A DNA stretch of 64,000 bases. Origin: Phormidesmis sp963789215 (lineage in GTDB: Bacteria > Cyanobacteriota > Cyanobacteriia > Phormidesmidales > Phormidesmidaceae). Shown here piece by piece: positions 41,584-50,485 of this stretch (positions are counted from its first letter, which is position 1; each line of letters opens with the position of its first letter). The stretch covers positions 248,001-312,000 of the forward strand of contig CAWBJY010000013.1 of assembly GCA_963789215.1 (NCBI GenBank). The letters run 5' to 3'. The translations under genes and the position numbers were made by a program. The notes under the pieces are model-generated. The model searched no databases. It had not been told where the DNA came from and was given only the letters and a program-made list of their open reading frames with translations.

Positions 41584-43014
41584 CTAGCTTTCTACTGTTG
41601 GCATCTGGCTCATCTTTTTGAGATCTAGAACTTCGTTGAGTGTCTTCTCGCTCATGAGGTCGCGCTCTAGTACGAGCTGTCGAAGAGATTTTCCGGTTTC
41701 TAAAGACTCTTTAGCGATCGCAGCCGCATTCAAATACCCGATGTGCGTATTCAACGCCGTCACCAAAGCCAAGCTGCCTTCCGCATAGTCAGCGCAGCGT
41801 TCAGAAAAAGCGGTAATGCCCTGTAGACATTTGGTATCTAGCGCTTCGAGGGTATTGCCCAAAATTTCGATGCTGTGAATCAGGTCGTAGGCGATCATCG
41901 GCATCATCACGTTGAGTTCTAGCTGACCAGCTTGAGCGGCAAAGGCGATCGCACTGTCGTACCCCATCACCTGAAAGCACACCATCGAAGTCATCTCAGC
42001 CATCACCGGATTGTACTTACCCGGCATGATAGAAGAGCCGGGCTGAACCGGCGGCAGCTGAATTTCTTTGAGGCCAGTTTTAGGGCCAGAATCTAGCAGG
42101 CGCAGGTCGTGGGAGATTTTTACCAGGTCTTGAGCGAGGTTGCGAATGCTGCTGCTAACGGCGACAAAAGGGGCCATACTCTGCATTGCGGCCATCAGGT
42201 GAGGGGCGCTGGTGACGGGCTGCTGGAGATAGTCGGAGAGAATTTCGGCGACGCGAAAGCGGTATTGCGGATGGGTGTTGAGGCCGGTGCCGGTAGCGCT
42301 GCCGCCAAGTCCTAATACGGCCAGCTCTTGGGCTGCGGCTTTAATGCGATCTTGATGGCCTGTAAGGATGTATTCCCAGGCGCGAAAGTTTTCGCCCAGG
42401 CGAACGGGAACGGCATCTTGCATGTGGGTGCGGCCCGAACGGACAACGTCTTGAAATTCGGCAGCTTTGGCTTTTAGCGTAGCGATCGCACCTTCCAAAG
42501 CCGGATACAGCGAATGCTCTAGCGCTAAAATCCCACCCACTCGAATCGCCGTCGGAATCACGTCATTAGTCGATTGACCGTAGTTAACATGATCGTTAGG
42601 ACTGACCTTGGCGTAGTTGCCCTTTTCCTCACCTAAAATCTCTAGCGCTCGGTTCGCCAACACTTCGTTGATATTCATGTGGTGGGAGGTGCCTGCTCCC
42701 GCTTGATAAACATCTACAACAAACTGATCGCGCAGCTCGCCGGCAAGAATTTCGTTAGTGGCTTGAACAACGGCTTTACTAATGTCTTTGGGAATGCAGT
42801 CGAGTTCGCCATTCGCCGTCGCGGTCGCCTTCTTAATTAGCAGGCAAGCGTCTACATAAGTGGCAAGGGGTTTAATACCACTAATCGGAAAGTTTTCGAT
42901 AGCGCGTAGAGTTTGAATGCCGTAGTAGGCGCTGTTGGGAATTTCTCGCTCTCCCATAGAGTCCTTTTCGATGCGAAATCCGGTGGAGGCTACGTTGGGA
43001 TTTGCTTCAGGCAT
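41584..43014 (-). CDS. aspA: Aspartate ammonia-lyase
   Basis: This 476-residue enzyme of the fumarase/aspartase superfamily reversibly cleaves aspartate to fumarate and ammonia. The N-terminal YYGIQTLRAIENFPISG, the substrate motif SGRTHMQDA, and the mobile catalytic-serine loop GSSIMPGKYNPV are present. Length and the YYGIQTLRA form match aspartases better than fumarases. The usual V in GKVNPV is Y here. The gene is single and divergent from the TPR gene to its right. Confidence 0.92.
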   Translation of the reverse strand: MPEANPNVASTGFRIEKDSMGEREIPNSAYYGIQTLRAIENFPISGIKPLATYVDACLLIKKATATANGELDCIPKDISKAVVQATNEILAGELRDQFVVDVYQAGAGTSHHMNINEVLANRALEILGEEKGNYAKVSPNDHVNYGQSTNDVIPTAIRVGGILALEHSLYPALEGAIATLKAKAAEFQDVVRSGRTHMQDAVPVRLGENFRAWEYILTGHQDRIKAAAQELAVLGLGGSATGTGLNTHPQYRFRVAEILSDYLQQPVTSAPHLMAAMQSMAPFVAVSSSIRNLAQDLVKISHDLRLLDSGPKTGLKEIQLPPVQPGSSIMPGKYNPVMAEMTSMVCFQVMGYDSAIAFAAQAGQLELNVMMPMIAYDLIHSIEILGNTLEALDTKCLQGITAFSERCADYAEGSLALVTALNTHIGYLNAAAIAKESLETGKSLRQLVLERDLMSEKTLNEVLDLKKMSQMPTVES

Positions 43015-43260
43015 GTGTTTAGAGAGTAGTGGATGGGATATACCGATTTTATAGCGATCGCCTCACTCTTGAACGGTCAGTCATAAAAATGCGGGCATTA
43101 GCCAAATCGATTGGGTCGGCGTGGCTGTGAGTTAGACACAGCATCATTAGACGCTACATCAACCGATGTTGGGCAAACTAAAAGGGGTTGTGTTTCTTTA
43201 GGTCACTCATCTTCACCGTCCGTGGTTTCTTCTTTTGCTGATTTTAATAAGCAGGCACAA

Positions 43261-44076
43261 ATGCAGGCGCAGACGCAGAATATCAAGACGCTAATTGAGC
43301 GAGGGTTTGTGCTGCGTAACGAGGGCGAGTATCAGCAGGCGGTAGAAAAGTTTTCTCAGGCGATCGCCCAAGAATCTAAAAATACAAAGGCATTGCTGTA
43401 CCGGGCACAAACCTACAGCCAAATGCACGAGCACGAAGCAGCAATCAAGGATTTTCGAAATCTGCTGCGGCTAGACCCCACGAATGCAAAAGCCTGGCAC
43501 GGTCAGGGAGTCGCGAAAGCAGAGTTAGGGCTATATCCATCGTCGGTAGATAGCTTTGACCGGGCGCTAAGCTGCGAGCCGAATAGCGACAAAATTTGGT
43601 ACAACCGGGGGCGGGCGCTGCTAAAGCTAGCGCAGTATGAGAAAGCGTTAGAGAGCTTCGACCGGGCGATTGAGCTGAAAGGCGATCGCTATCACACTTG
43701 GTACAACCGGGCGTTGGCACAGGCTGCTTTGGAACATGTGCAGCCTGCAATTGAAAGCTTGGACCAGGCGGTAGCGATCCAGCAGAGCTGTCACTATGCC
43801 TGGAACTATCGAGGAATGTTGCTCAATCGTTTATATAAGCACGACGAGGCGATAGAAAGCTTTTGGCACTCTTTGCAATATAACGTGCCAAATCCAAACG
43901 CCTGGTATGGATTAGCTTCTAGCTACGCATTGATGGATAACCCGACAGCAGCAGGAATTCACCTGCGGCAGGCCGTGCAGATTAATCCAAGCATCTGCAC
44001 TCTAAAAGTGTTAAACGACGTCAGTTTCGACACGGTGCGAGACCATCCAAAGGTGCGCGTATTGCTGCGGGATTAA
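43261..44076 (+). CDS. TPR-repeat protein
   Basis: I prefer the ATG at 43261 (MQAQTQNIKTLIERG) over a TTG at 43111, which would add 50 residues of unusual composition. The 271-residue product is five to six tetratricopeptide repeats, with AKAWHGQGVAKAELGLY, KIWYNRGRALLKLAQYEKAL, and YHTWYNRALAQAAL units (in pieces). Such proteins are protein-binding scaffolds. No partner is obvious from context. Confidence 0.85.
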   Translation: MQAQTQNIKTLIERGFVLRNEGEYQQAVEKFSQAIAQESKNTKALLYRAQTYSQMHEHEAAIKDFRNLLRLDPTNAKAWHGQGVAKAELGLYPSSVDSFDRALSCEPNSDKIWYNRGRALLKLAQYEKALESFDRAIELKGDRYHTWYNRALAQAALEHVQPAIESLDQAVAIQQSCHYAWNYRGMLLNRLYKHDEAIESFWHSLQYNVPNPNAWYGLASSYALMDNPTAAGIHLRQAVQINPSICTLKVLNDVSFDTVRDHPKVRVLLRD

Positions 44077-44142
44077 CCTGGCTAAGAGGGTGGTGTGCAT
44101 AGCATCTGCTTGGCCCAAATGTCTTGTTTACGCGTTGTTAAG

Positions 44143-44170
44143 CCTAAACACTTACTCCTAAACACTTACT
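44143..44170. repeat. 14-bp tandem duplication
   Basis: Two perfect copies of CCTAAACACTTACT in the 139-base gap before the helicase gene. Confidence 0.9.
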
Positions 44171-44215
44171 ATGGTTTATAGAAACTGAACGCTGCTGTAA
44201 GTTACCTATGCACTT

Positions 44216-45736
44216 ATGCCCAGAACGCCAACGCTAAAGTTTGATCGCGGAACGCTGGTTTTGCACCCACCGCCGAGGGGCAAATGCTGGATTGACTTTG
44301 CGGTTTGGGACGACCGGATTGAGCGGTTCCGAGTGCCTGCGGATAAATATCGGCCCTTGGTAGAGGCGCTGCGGGCAGAGAACGTGAGCTTTGAGGACGA
44401 GGTACAGGCGTTCGAGGCGCTGGACTTACAGGCGGATTTGAAGCTGACGCCCTATGCTCATCAGCAGGAGGCGCTAGATGCTTGGAAAGGGAACCAGCGG
44501 CGGGGGGTGGTTGTTTTACCCACTGCGGCAGGAAAAACGTATTTGGCACAGATGGTAATGCAGGCGACGCCGAGGCGAACGCTGATTACGGTGCCGACGC
44601 TAGATTTGATGCATCAGTGGTATGCGGATTTGGAAAAGGCGTTTCCGGGGGTGGAAGTTGGTTTGCTCGGCGGTGGATCGCGCGATCGCACTCCCATCTT
44701 GGTGGCCACTTACGACAGCGCTGCCATCTACGCCGAAGACCTCGGAAACCGCTATGCGCTGCTAATCTGCGACGAATGTCATCATCTGCCAAGCGACTTT
44801 CATCGCAGCATCGCTGAATATTCAATTACGCCCTATCGACTAGGGCTAACGGCAACGCCAGAGAGAACAGACGGAAAGCATGAGGATTTGGATACGCTGC
44901 TAGGGCCAGTGGTGTATCGGCGAACGGCAGAGGAACTGTCGGGGACGGCGCTCGCGCCTTATCAGATTATTCAGCTAAAGGTGCAGTTAAATGAGGAGGA
45001 GCGCGATCGCTACGAAACGCTTCAGCAACAGCGAAACGAATTCTTGCAAAAGTCGAATATTTGGCTGAGCAGCGCGGAAGGATGGCAGCGGTTTGTGCAG
45101 GCAAGCGCCAAGTCTTCAGCCGGGCGGCGAGCGATGTTAGCCCATCGGGAGGCAAAAAATATTGCGCTAGGAACAGCCGGTAAGCTAACGATCTTAGAAA
45201 AGCTGTTGGATCAACATCATCCAGATCGCACTTTAATTTTCACAAACGACAATGCGACCGTTTACAAAATCTCTCAGGACTTTTTAATTCCCGCAATTAC
45301 GCATCAAACGCCTGTCAAAGAACGACACAATATTTTGAGCAAATTTCGCAGCGGTGAATACAGTGCGATTGTTGTTTCTCACGTGTTGAATGAAGGCGTT
45401 GACGTACCTGATGCGAGGGTAGCAGTTTTGCTTTCGGGCAGCGGCTCTACTAGAGAGTACGTGCAGCGGTTAGGCCGGGTGCTGCGTAAAGGCACGAGCG
45501 GAAAAATGGCGCTGCTATATGAGGTAGTGGCCGAGCAGACGAGCGAAGAAGGGGTGTCGAGACGGCGGCGATCGCAGCCTCAGAGCAGCCCAAGTAAGCC
45601 GAATGCACCCAAACAGCTAACCCTTGTTCCTGATCTGAAAAAGCCAACCGTAAAATCTCCCTACAAGGTGAAGAAAGTATCCGAAGAAGACAGGCCGCTA
45701 GCTGCGGAAGACTCTGCTCCGTGGCCCGAAGAATAA
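44216..45736 (+). CDS. XPB-like superfamily 2 DNA helicase
   Basis: This 506-residue helicase has the SF2 order: an N-terminal DNA-damage-recognition-like region (1-80), Walker A PTAAGKT near 100, DECHH (DEAH-type motif II) near 185, GLTATPER (motif III), and RLGRVLRK (motif VI) near 420. The layout resembles archaeal and bacterial XPB. In many genomes XPB is followed by a Bax1-type nuclease gene; here the next gene is an oppositely oriented sulfotransferase. The C-terminal tail is Lys/Pro/Ser-rich. The likely role is DNA repair. Confidence 0.9.
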   Translation: MPRTPTLKFDRGTLVLHPPPRGKCWIDFAVWDDRIERFRVPADKYRPLVEALRAENVSFEDEVQAFEALDLQADLKLTPYAHQQEALDAWKGNQRRGVVVLPTAAGKTYLAQMVMQATPRRTLITVPTLDLMHQWYADLEKAFPGVEVGLLGGGSRDRTPILVATYDSAAIYAEDLGNRYALLICDECHHLPSDFHRSIAEYSITPYRLGLTATPERTDGKHEDLDTLLGPVVYRRTAEELSGTALAPYQIIQLKVQLNEEERDRYETLQQQRNEFLQKSNIWLSSAEGWQRFVQASAKSSAGRRAMLAHREAKNIALGTAGKLTILEKLLDQHHPDRTLIFTNDNATVYKISQDFLIPAITHQTPVKERHNILSKFRSGEYSAIVVSHVLNEGVDVPDARVAVLLSGSGSTREYVQRLGRVLRKGTSGKMALLYEVVAEQTSEEGVSRRRRSQPQSSPSKPNAPKQLTLVPDLKKPTVKSPYKVKKVSEEDRPLAAEDSAPWPEE

Positions 45737-45744
45737 ATCTGCTT

Positions 45745-46674
45745 TTAATTCCATTCGAAGGCTTCGTTCATATTGCCTGTGCTGTTGTAAAACGCAGCAA
45801 CTTGCTCAGGAGAAAGTTTAGTTTTCCACCGCTGATCTAGCCGGATAGAGAATTCTTTTTCCGCTTTAGGCTTTACTTGAACGGCCACCGCCTGCTTAAG
45901 CGCAGAATCTTGATGCTTATTAATTAAAGCGTGCGTACCTGAATTGCCCGAAATCGTGTGGTGCTCGTGCTTCCAATAGTTCATCATGTCTAGCTGAAAG
46001 TCCAAATCTAGCCAGGCGCACAAATCTTTGAGCGTGTTTTCTGTATTAGTGGCAAATTCCTCATACCGCAGCCTTACCTTTTTGCCTGCGAAGCCATCAA
46101 AAAATCTGTGCTCGTTATTAATTCGATTCATCCACAGCTCGCCAAACTGTTGACCAAACTGCTCGGCGCTTAGCCCCTGGTAGCATTTGCGCCTAGCGTA
46201 AGAGTTCATAACGGCGCGGCCATCGCGAATAAGATGAATGAGCTGAGCGTCGAGCAAGCCCGCTTGAAATTCTCGGGCGGCTAGTTTCTTCTCTAGCCAG
46301 TAAACGGTTTTGGTAGAGTCGATAAGGACAGCTTCATCAGTTCTAGAAGCAATAATCGAATAAGGATTGAAGAGCCGATCATTTTTCAGCAGGCCGCGCA
46401 CCGTTTTTTCTAGCTTGAGCGGAATGTGTCGATGAATTCTACGCTCAGCAAATCCTTGAGAAAGCGCCTGCATGTCTTGTTTGGAAAAAGCGCTTTGCCA
46501 AAACGAGCATTCTCCTTTGCAAACTGAGCAGGGCGATTGATGGTTGCGATGAAATTCAGGCAGGTTACTAACTTCTCCAAGCGCTCTACAGTTAGAGTGG
46601 CTGCCTAGAACCAGCGTTAATAAAGTAGAGCCGCAGTGGGCTGTTCCCATAATAAAAACGACTTTTTTCTTCAT
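45745..46674 (-). CDS. Sulfotransferase family protein
   Basis: This 309-residue protein has the 5'-phosphosulfate loop GTAHCGSTLLTLVLGSH near residue 10, and the 3'-phosphate motif LIRDGRAVMNSYARRK near 160. It would transfer sulfate from PAPS to a carbohydrate or other hydroxyl. A CSVCKGECSFW cysteine cluster near 48-58 may bind a metal. It converges on the helicase gene (stops 9 bases apart). Confidence 0.85.
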   Translation of the reverse strand: MKKKVVFIMGTAHCGSTLLTLVLGSHSNCRALGEVSNLPEFHRNHQSPCSVCKGECSFWQSAFSKQDMQALSQGFAERRIHRHIPLKLEKTVRGLLKNDRLFNPYSIIASRTDEAVLIDSTKTVYWLEKKLAAREFQAGLLDAQLIHLIRDGRAVMNSYARRKCYQGLSAEQFGQQFGELWMNRINNEHRFFDGFAGKKVRLRYEEFATNTENTLKDLCAWLDLDFQLDMMNYWKHEHHTISGNSGTHALINKHQDSALKQAVAVQVKPKAEKEFSIRLDQRWKTKLSPEQVAAFYNSTGNMNEAFEWN

Positions 46675-46872
46675 TGCGCTTGGCTCCGCGATCAGTGGCT
46701 TCAGTGTTCCCGGCTCTTCTCTCGAATATTTTGCTGATGGGGTGCCCTTTTACCGTGGAGTGGCGACGCGCTACACGGATTCATTTGCGCCACAGCATGA
46801 ACACAGCGCTGACACATCAACCTGCCATTATGAGATTGTCCAAAGCGATTTTTAAAGCAAAGGAAACTTAAA

Positions 46873-47187
46873 ATGTCTATTCAATCACTCATCACCAAAA
46901 AAGTTCTTATAGGAGGTTTTACCGCCGCTGCTTTAAGCTTTTCTTTAATCGGCCTAGCAAGCCCCGCTCAAGCTTCTAGAGCCAGCCGCAGTATCCGGGG
47001 CGTTGCGCCTGCATCTAGCATCCGTATATTAAGACGTTCTCAAGCTGCACGCCCTGCAATGTCTCCCACGATGTCCTCGACTACATCTCCCACGATGGCC
47101 CCGAGCGGATCATCAACGATGTCCCCGACGACATCCCCGATGATGTCCCCAACTCAACAAGCACCCGTCACCAAGCCAAGTAGATAA
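46873..47187 (+). CDS. Secreted Met/Ser/Pro/Thr-repeat protein
   Basis: This 104-residue protein has a clear signal peptide (about 1-34, ending SPAQA) and a basic segment with RASRSIRG and RILRRSQAARPA. A low-complexity tail (about 62-97) follows, made of degenerate MSPT/TSPT units. A good AAGGA ribosome-binding site precedes the ATG. The mature product would be a small, cationic, disordered exported protein, possibly a wall- or sheath-associated peptide. No family is recognised. The frame is short but coherent. Confidence 0.68.
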   Translation: MSIQSLITKKVLIGGFTAAALSFSLIGLASPAQASRASRSIRGVAPASSIRILRRSQAARPAMSPTMSSTTSPTMAPSGSSTMSPTTSPMMSPTQQAPVTKPSR

Positions 47188-47364
47188 TTATGCTAAGCAG
47201 GTAGTTACCTTTAGCTCGTGCTCTCCTTGGAATCTCTTTTCACGTCGAAGAAAACCGTTTAATAGACCTTGTCGGAAACTGGAGCGTTAGGCTAGAGCGT
47301 AGGGCTATCAGTTGAGAGAGGGTCTATGAAAATGGCTGTAGAGAACGGATTGCGATGGTTGCTC

Positions 47365-48342
47365 TTATTGTCCTACTAGCTCCTTAAACCAGTCGTCGCT
47401 CCAGATATCTTCAAAGATTTCGTCGGCGAGGGCTTCCTGCTTATAGCTAGGTTCGATACGCACAGCTTGCTGAAGGTTTTCCAAAGCCAGATCGTTTTCG
47501 CGCTGAAGGGCATAGCAAAGGGCGCGGTTGTAGTAGGCCTTGGCGTAGTTGGGGTTGGCTGCGATCGCTTTTTCAAAACTCTTCAAGGCGTCTCGATCTC
47601 GCCCTAGCTTCATCTGTACGTAGCCTCGGTTGTCCCAGGCTTTGGCCAGATTAGGCTTGAAGCGAACGGCTTTATCGAAAGAGGCGATCGCTTCTTCATA
47701 CCGCTCTAGTTCAGTCAAGGCCAAGCCGCGATTGAGCCAAGCGACCGCATCGTTGCTCTGTAGCTTTACCGCCTGATCGAACGACTCAAAGGCTTCTTCG
47801 TGAGCTTGTAAAATGCCAAAGGCAACGCCGCGATTGACCCAGGCTTCGTGGTAGTCGGCGTTGATATCAATGGCCCGATCGAAGGCTTCAATGGCTTCTT
47901 CTCGTTTGCGCAGGCGGCTAAGCACCATGCCTTTGTTAAGCCAGGTTTTGGCATCGGCTGGATCGCTCTCAATAACGGTATCAAAAGCGCTGAGGGCTTC
48001 TTCGTATTTGCGCTGTTCTCGCAGGAGCAGGCCCATCTGATACCAGGCGTCGTTGTTCTTAGGAGACAATCGAGTGACTTCGCGCAGGGCCAAGAGAGCG
48101 TCTTCTTTTCTGTTTAGTTCAGTAAGTACCTGGCTACGGCTAAATTGAAGATCGGCGTTGGTAGGCTGAACTTCTAAGGCTCTGTCGTAGGCAGTAAGAG
48201 CTTCCTCATATTGTTTGTTCTTTAGCTTTGCGTCGCCGTCTTGAATAAACTCATCGGCAGTGAGAAAGAGTTCGGGGCGATTATCTCTAAGTCGGTTGAG
48301 CTGTTCAGAAAGTTCTTCTATCTGGTTTTGAGACGTGCTCAT
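47365..48342 (-). CDS. TPR-repeat protein, translationally coupled
   Basis: This 325-residue protein is seven to eight tetratricopeptide repeats after a short helix, with units such as YEEALTAYDRALEVQPTN, YEEALSAFDTVIESDPAD and YEEAIASFDKAVRFKPN. Its ATG overlaps the TGA of the upstream coiled-coil membrane gene (ATGA at 48339-48342), so the two are made together. It is probably a scaffold binding the coiled-coil partner. Function unknown. Confidence 0.9.
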   Translation of the reverse strand: MSTSQNQIEELSEQLNRLRDNRPELFLTADEFIQDGDAKLKNKQYEEALTAYDRALEVQPTNADLQFSRSQVLTELNRKEDALLALREVTRLSPKNNDAWYQMGLLLREQRKYEEALSAFDTVIESDPADAKTWLNKGMVLSRLRKREEAIEAFDRAIDINADYHEAWVNRGVAFGILQAHEEAFESFDQAVKLQSNDAVAWLNRGLALTELERYEEAIASFDKAVRFKPNLAKAWDNRGYVQMKLGRDRDALKSFEKAIAANPNYAKAYYNRALCYALQRENDLALENLQQAVRIEPSYKQEALADEIFEDIWSDDWFKELVGQ

Positions 48343-50303
48343 AAAGGAGTCGGCAACGTATTCGGGGTGACTTTGCCTAGCTGCTGCATAATCTGTTGCT
48401 TTTCAGCTTCGGCTTCACCTTCAAGTGCAGCGAGCTTGGCCTGAATTTCTTCTTTTACTTGGTTAAGCTCTGTAAGAGCACTGTCTTGACGCTGATTCAG
48501 GTTTGATTCTAGAGCGTTTAAGGTTTGTGCGAATTTTTCTTCAATAATGGCAAGCCGCTCTTGGGCTGATTTTTGCCGTTCGGCGGCGGCGGCAGCCAGT
48601 TCACCGATTTGTTCGCCTAGCCGCGAGTCAAAGCTGTTGAGCTTTTCGAGGATGACATCTTTGCGGCTCATAACGGTGTTGCGAACGCCGGTAAGTTCGC
48701 CGGTGAAGCTGCCTTCGATTTCTTTAAGCGATCGCAATAGCTGCTGTCGTTCGCTATTAATGCCCGATTGCAAAGTATTTAGCTCTTGCTCGAACTCGCC
48801 TTGAAGCTGCTTCACAATACCGAGCGCCCCTTCTCTTTGCTCACCTAGATCACCTTGCAGCGCGTTGAGCTGAGTAGAGAATTCGCGGGCGGTTTCGGTG
48901 AGTTCGGTATAGAGCTGGGTTTTACGAGTATCTACGTCATTGCCCATATTAGCGATTTGGGCGCGGAAGCCTTCAGCAGTAGCTTGCAATTGATTGATGG
49001 TGTAGCTGCGTTCTTCACTCACACCCGATTGAAGACTAGAAATTTGTTCTTTAAAGTCGCTGGCAACGCGATCCATATCGCCGAGAATGGTGCCTTTGCG
49101 GCCTTCTACATCGGCCTTGAGGGTGGCAAACTGAGTAAGAAATCCATCGGCAGATTGCCGCAGGCTCTGCATCATATCGGTTTTACGGCTTTCGACTTCG
49201 TTGCGAATGGCGTTAAACTGCGAGCGAAGTTCTTCGGTAGATTGCTGAATGTTTTGTAGGGCGAGATCTTTGCGGCCCAAAGCGCTAGCTTGGAGTTCAA
49301 CCAGATTTTGAGTGGCGCTAGCTTCAGCGGCTTGGAGAGTTTCTAAAGAGCGATCGCGCTGCTGCTCAATCTTTTCTTTCGCTTCGGCTTCAGCTTCAGA
49401 AAGCTTTGGCCCAAACTCATTGCCGGTTTTAATCAGTGAAGCAACAATTCTTTCCTGTTCGGCAATCGTTTCTGCCTGTAAGCTACCTAGCTGGTCAGAA
49501 AGAACAGATTCTTTACGCTCTATCTCATCGAAGAAAGCCGTTTTACGACGCTGAGTTTCTTCTTTAATCACGCCAACATGACGAGAGAATTCGGACTCGG
49601 AAGTGGTGAATCGCTGGAGAATTCGCTGGCTTTCTACAGCCGTCTCGGTCTTCATTTCTTCTAAACTTTGCTTTGCCCGCTTTTGCAAATCTTCAGTAAC
49701 AGACGAAAAATCGGCGACAGTAGCCTCTAGTTTCTCATTGACGTTCTCTAGCTGTTGCTCCCAGTTGCGAGCGGCTTGCTGCTTAAAGGCGTCTAGATCG
49801 TCTATTAGGCTTTGTAAGACCTGCCGCTGAGCCGTAATTTCTCGTTGGAAGCTGGTAGAGCGACCCTGAAGTTCACCGGAGGCTTCATCGGCGTCGGCCA
49901 AAATTCTATTGAGGCTGCGAGTGGCGTTGTGAACCTTGTTTTCTAGCTCGGCTAGTTCGCTGCTTTGCGCACTCATAATGCTAACGACTTCTCGGATGGC
50001 CGATTTACGCAAAGACCACAGCATGAGAATGCCAATGCCAAACAGAAGCGCCAGCGCGACTAGCGTAGCCGTAAGAACAGTATTAGCAGCTTCGGTATCG
50101 CGCTGCTGCTGAGCAAGCTGAGCGAGGGGGAGGGCTTCGGAACTAGCAGGCGCTGCGGCAGGATCTAGCGTTTGCGCCCGAACCTGAGTGCCGTCCGGTC
50201 TCTGCGCCTGCGCGTTAAGACTATCAATGCTCGATACCCAACATCCTGCCAGCAAACTACTTGCGGCTATCATCAAGCGCCAATTTTTTTGCTTCCCCTG
50301 CAT
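48339..50303 (-). CDS. Membrane-anchored giant coiled-coil protein
   Basis: I choose the ATG at 50303, with AAGAGG seven bases upstream, over 50348. The N-terminus has a hydrophobic segment with a possible lipobox LAGC and a possible cleavage after NAQA. A second helix lies at about 76-97. From there to the end the 654-residue product is a continuous coiled-coil. It is built of about eleven degenerate 32- to 33-residue units ending in R(K)-type pairs, such as LRSQFNAIRNEVESRK and FKEQISSLQSGVSEER. It has no known enzyme motif. It may form fibres or a tether to the membrane, with the coupled TPR protein as partner. Confidence 0.85.
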   Translation of the reverse strand: MQGKQKNWRLMIAASSLLAGCWVSSIDSLNAQAQRPDGTQVRAQTLDPAAAPASSEALPLAQLAQQQRDTEAANTVLTATLVALALLFGIGILMLWSLRKSAIREVVSIMSAQSSELAELENKVHNATRSLNRILADADEASGELQGRSTSFQREITAQRQVLQSLIDDLDAFKQQAARNWEQQLENVNEKLEATVADFSSVTEDLQKRAKQSLEEMKTETAVESQRILQRFTTSESEFSRHVGVIKEETQRRKTAFFDEIERKESVLSDQLGSLQAETIAEQERIVASLIKTGNEFGPKLSEAEAEAKEKIEQQRDRSLETLQAAEASATQNLVELQASALGRKDLALQNIQQSTEELRSQFNAIRNEVESRKTDMMQSLRQSADGFLTQFATLKADVEGRKGTILGDMDRVASDFKEQISSLQSGVSEERSYTINQLQATAEGFRAQIANMGNDVDTRKTQLYTELTETAREFSTQLNALQGDLGEQREGALGIVKQLQGEFEQELNTLQSGINSERQQLLRSLKEIEGSFTGELTGVRNTVMSRKDVILEKLNSFDSRLGEQIGELAAAAAERQKSAQERLAIIEEKFAQTLNALESNLNQRQDSALTELNQVKEEIQAKLAALEGEAEAEKQQIMQQLGKVTPNTLPTPL

Positions 50304-50460
50304 GGGTGACCTCTTACCGTTGCTGATGTGCGCAGTTTGCCCCTGCATTTTACCTGAAGGGGTCAGATTAGCAGATCGGTGGAGCGGTGGTGATAACCGA
50401 GCAGTGCGTATCTGAAGTTATCTAGCCGCCTCTCCAGTATGATTTAAACAGCCGCAATCT

Positions 50461-50482
50461 CTTAACGTCCACTTAACGTCCA
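50461..50482. repeat. 11-bp tandem duplication immediately before a start codon
   Basis: Two perfect copies of CTTAACGTCCA, then CTTATGG, where ATG (50486) starts the SagB-like gene. Confidence 0.9.
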
Positions 50483-50485
50483 CTT

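Noticed and set aside
46674..46871. 65-codon frame upstream of the MSPT-repeat gene
   Set aside because: It is in the promoter region, shares no family pattern, and its start overlaps the sulfotransferase start.
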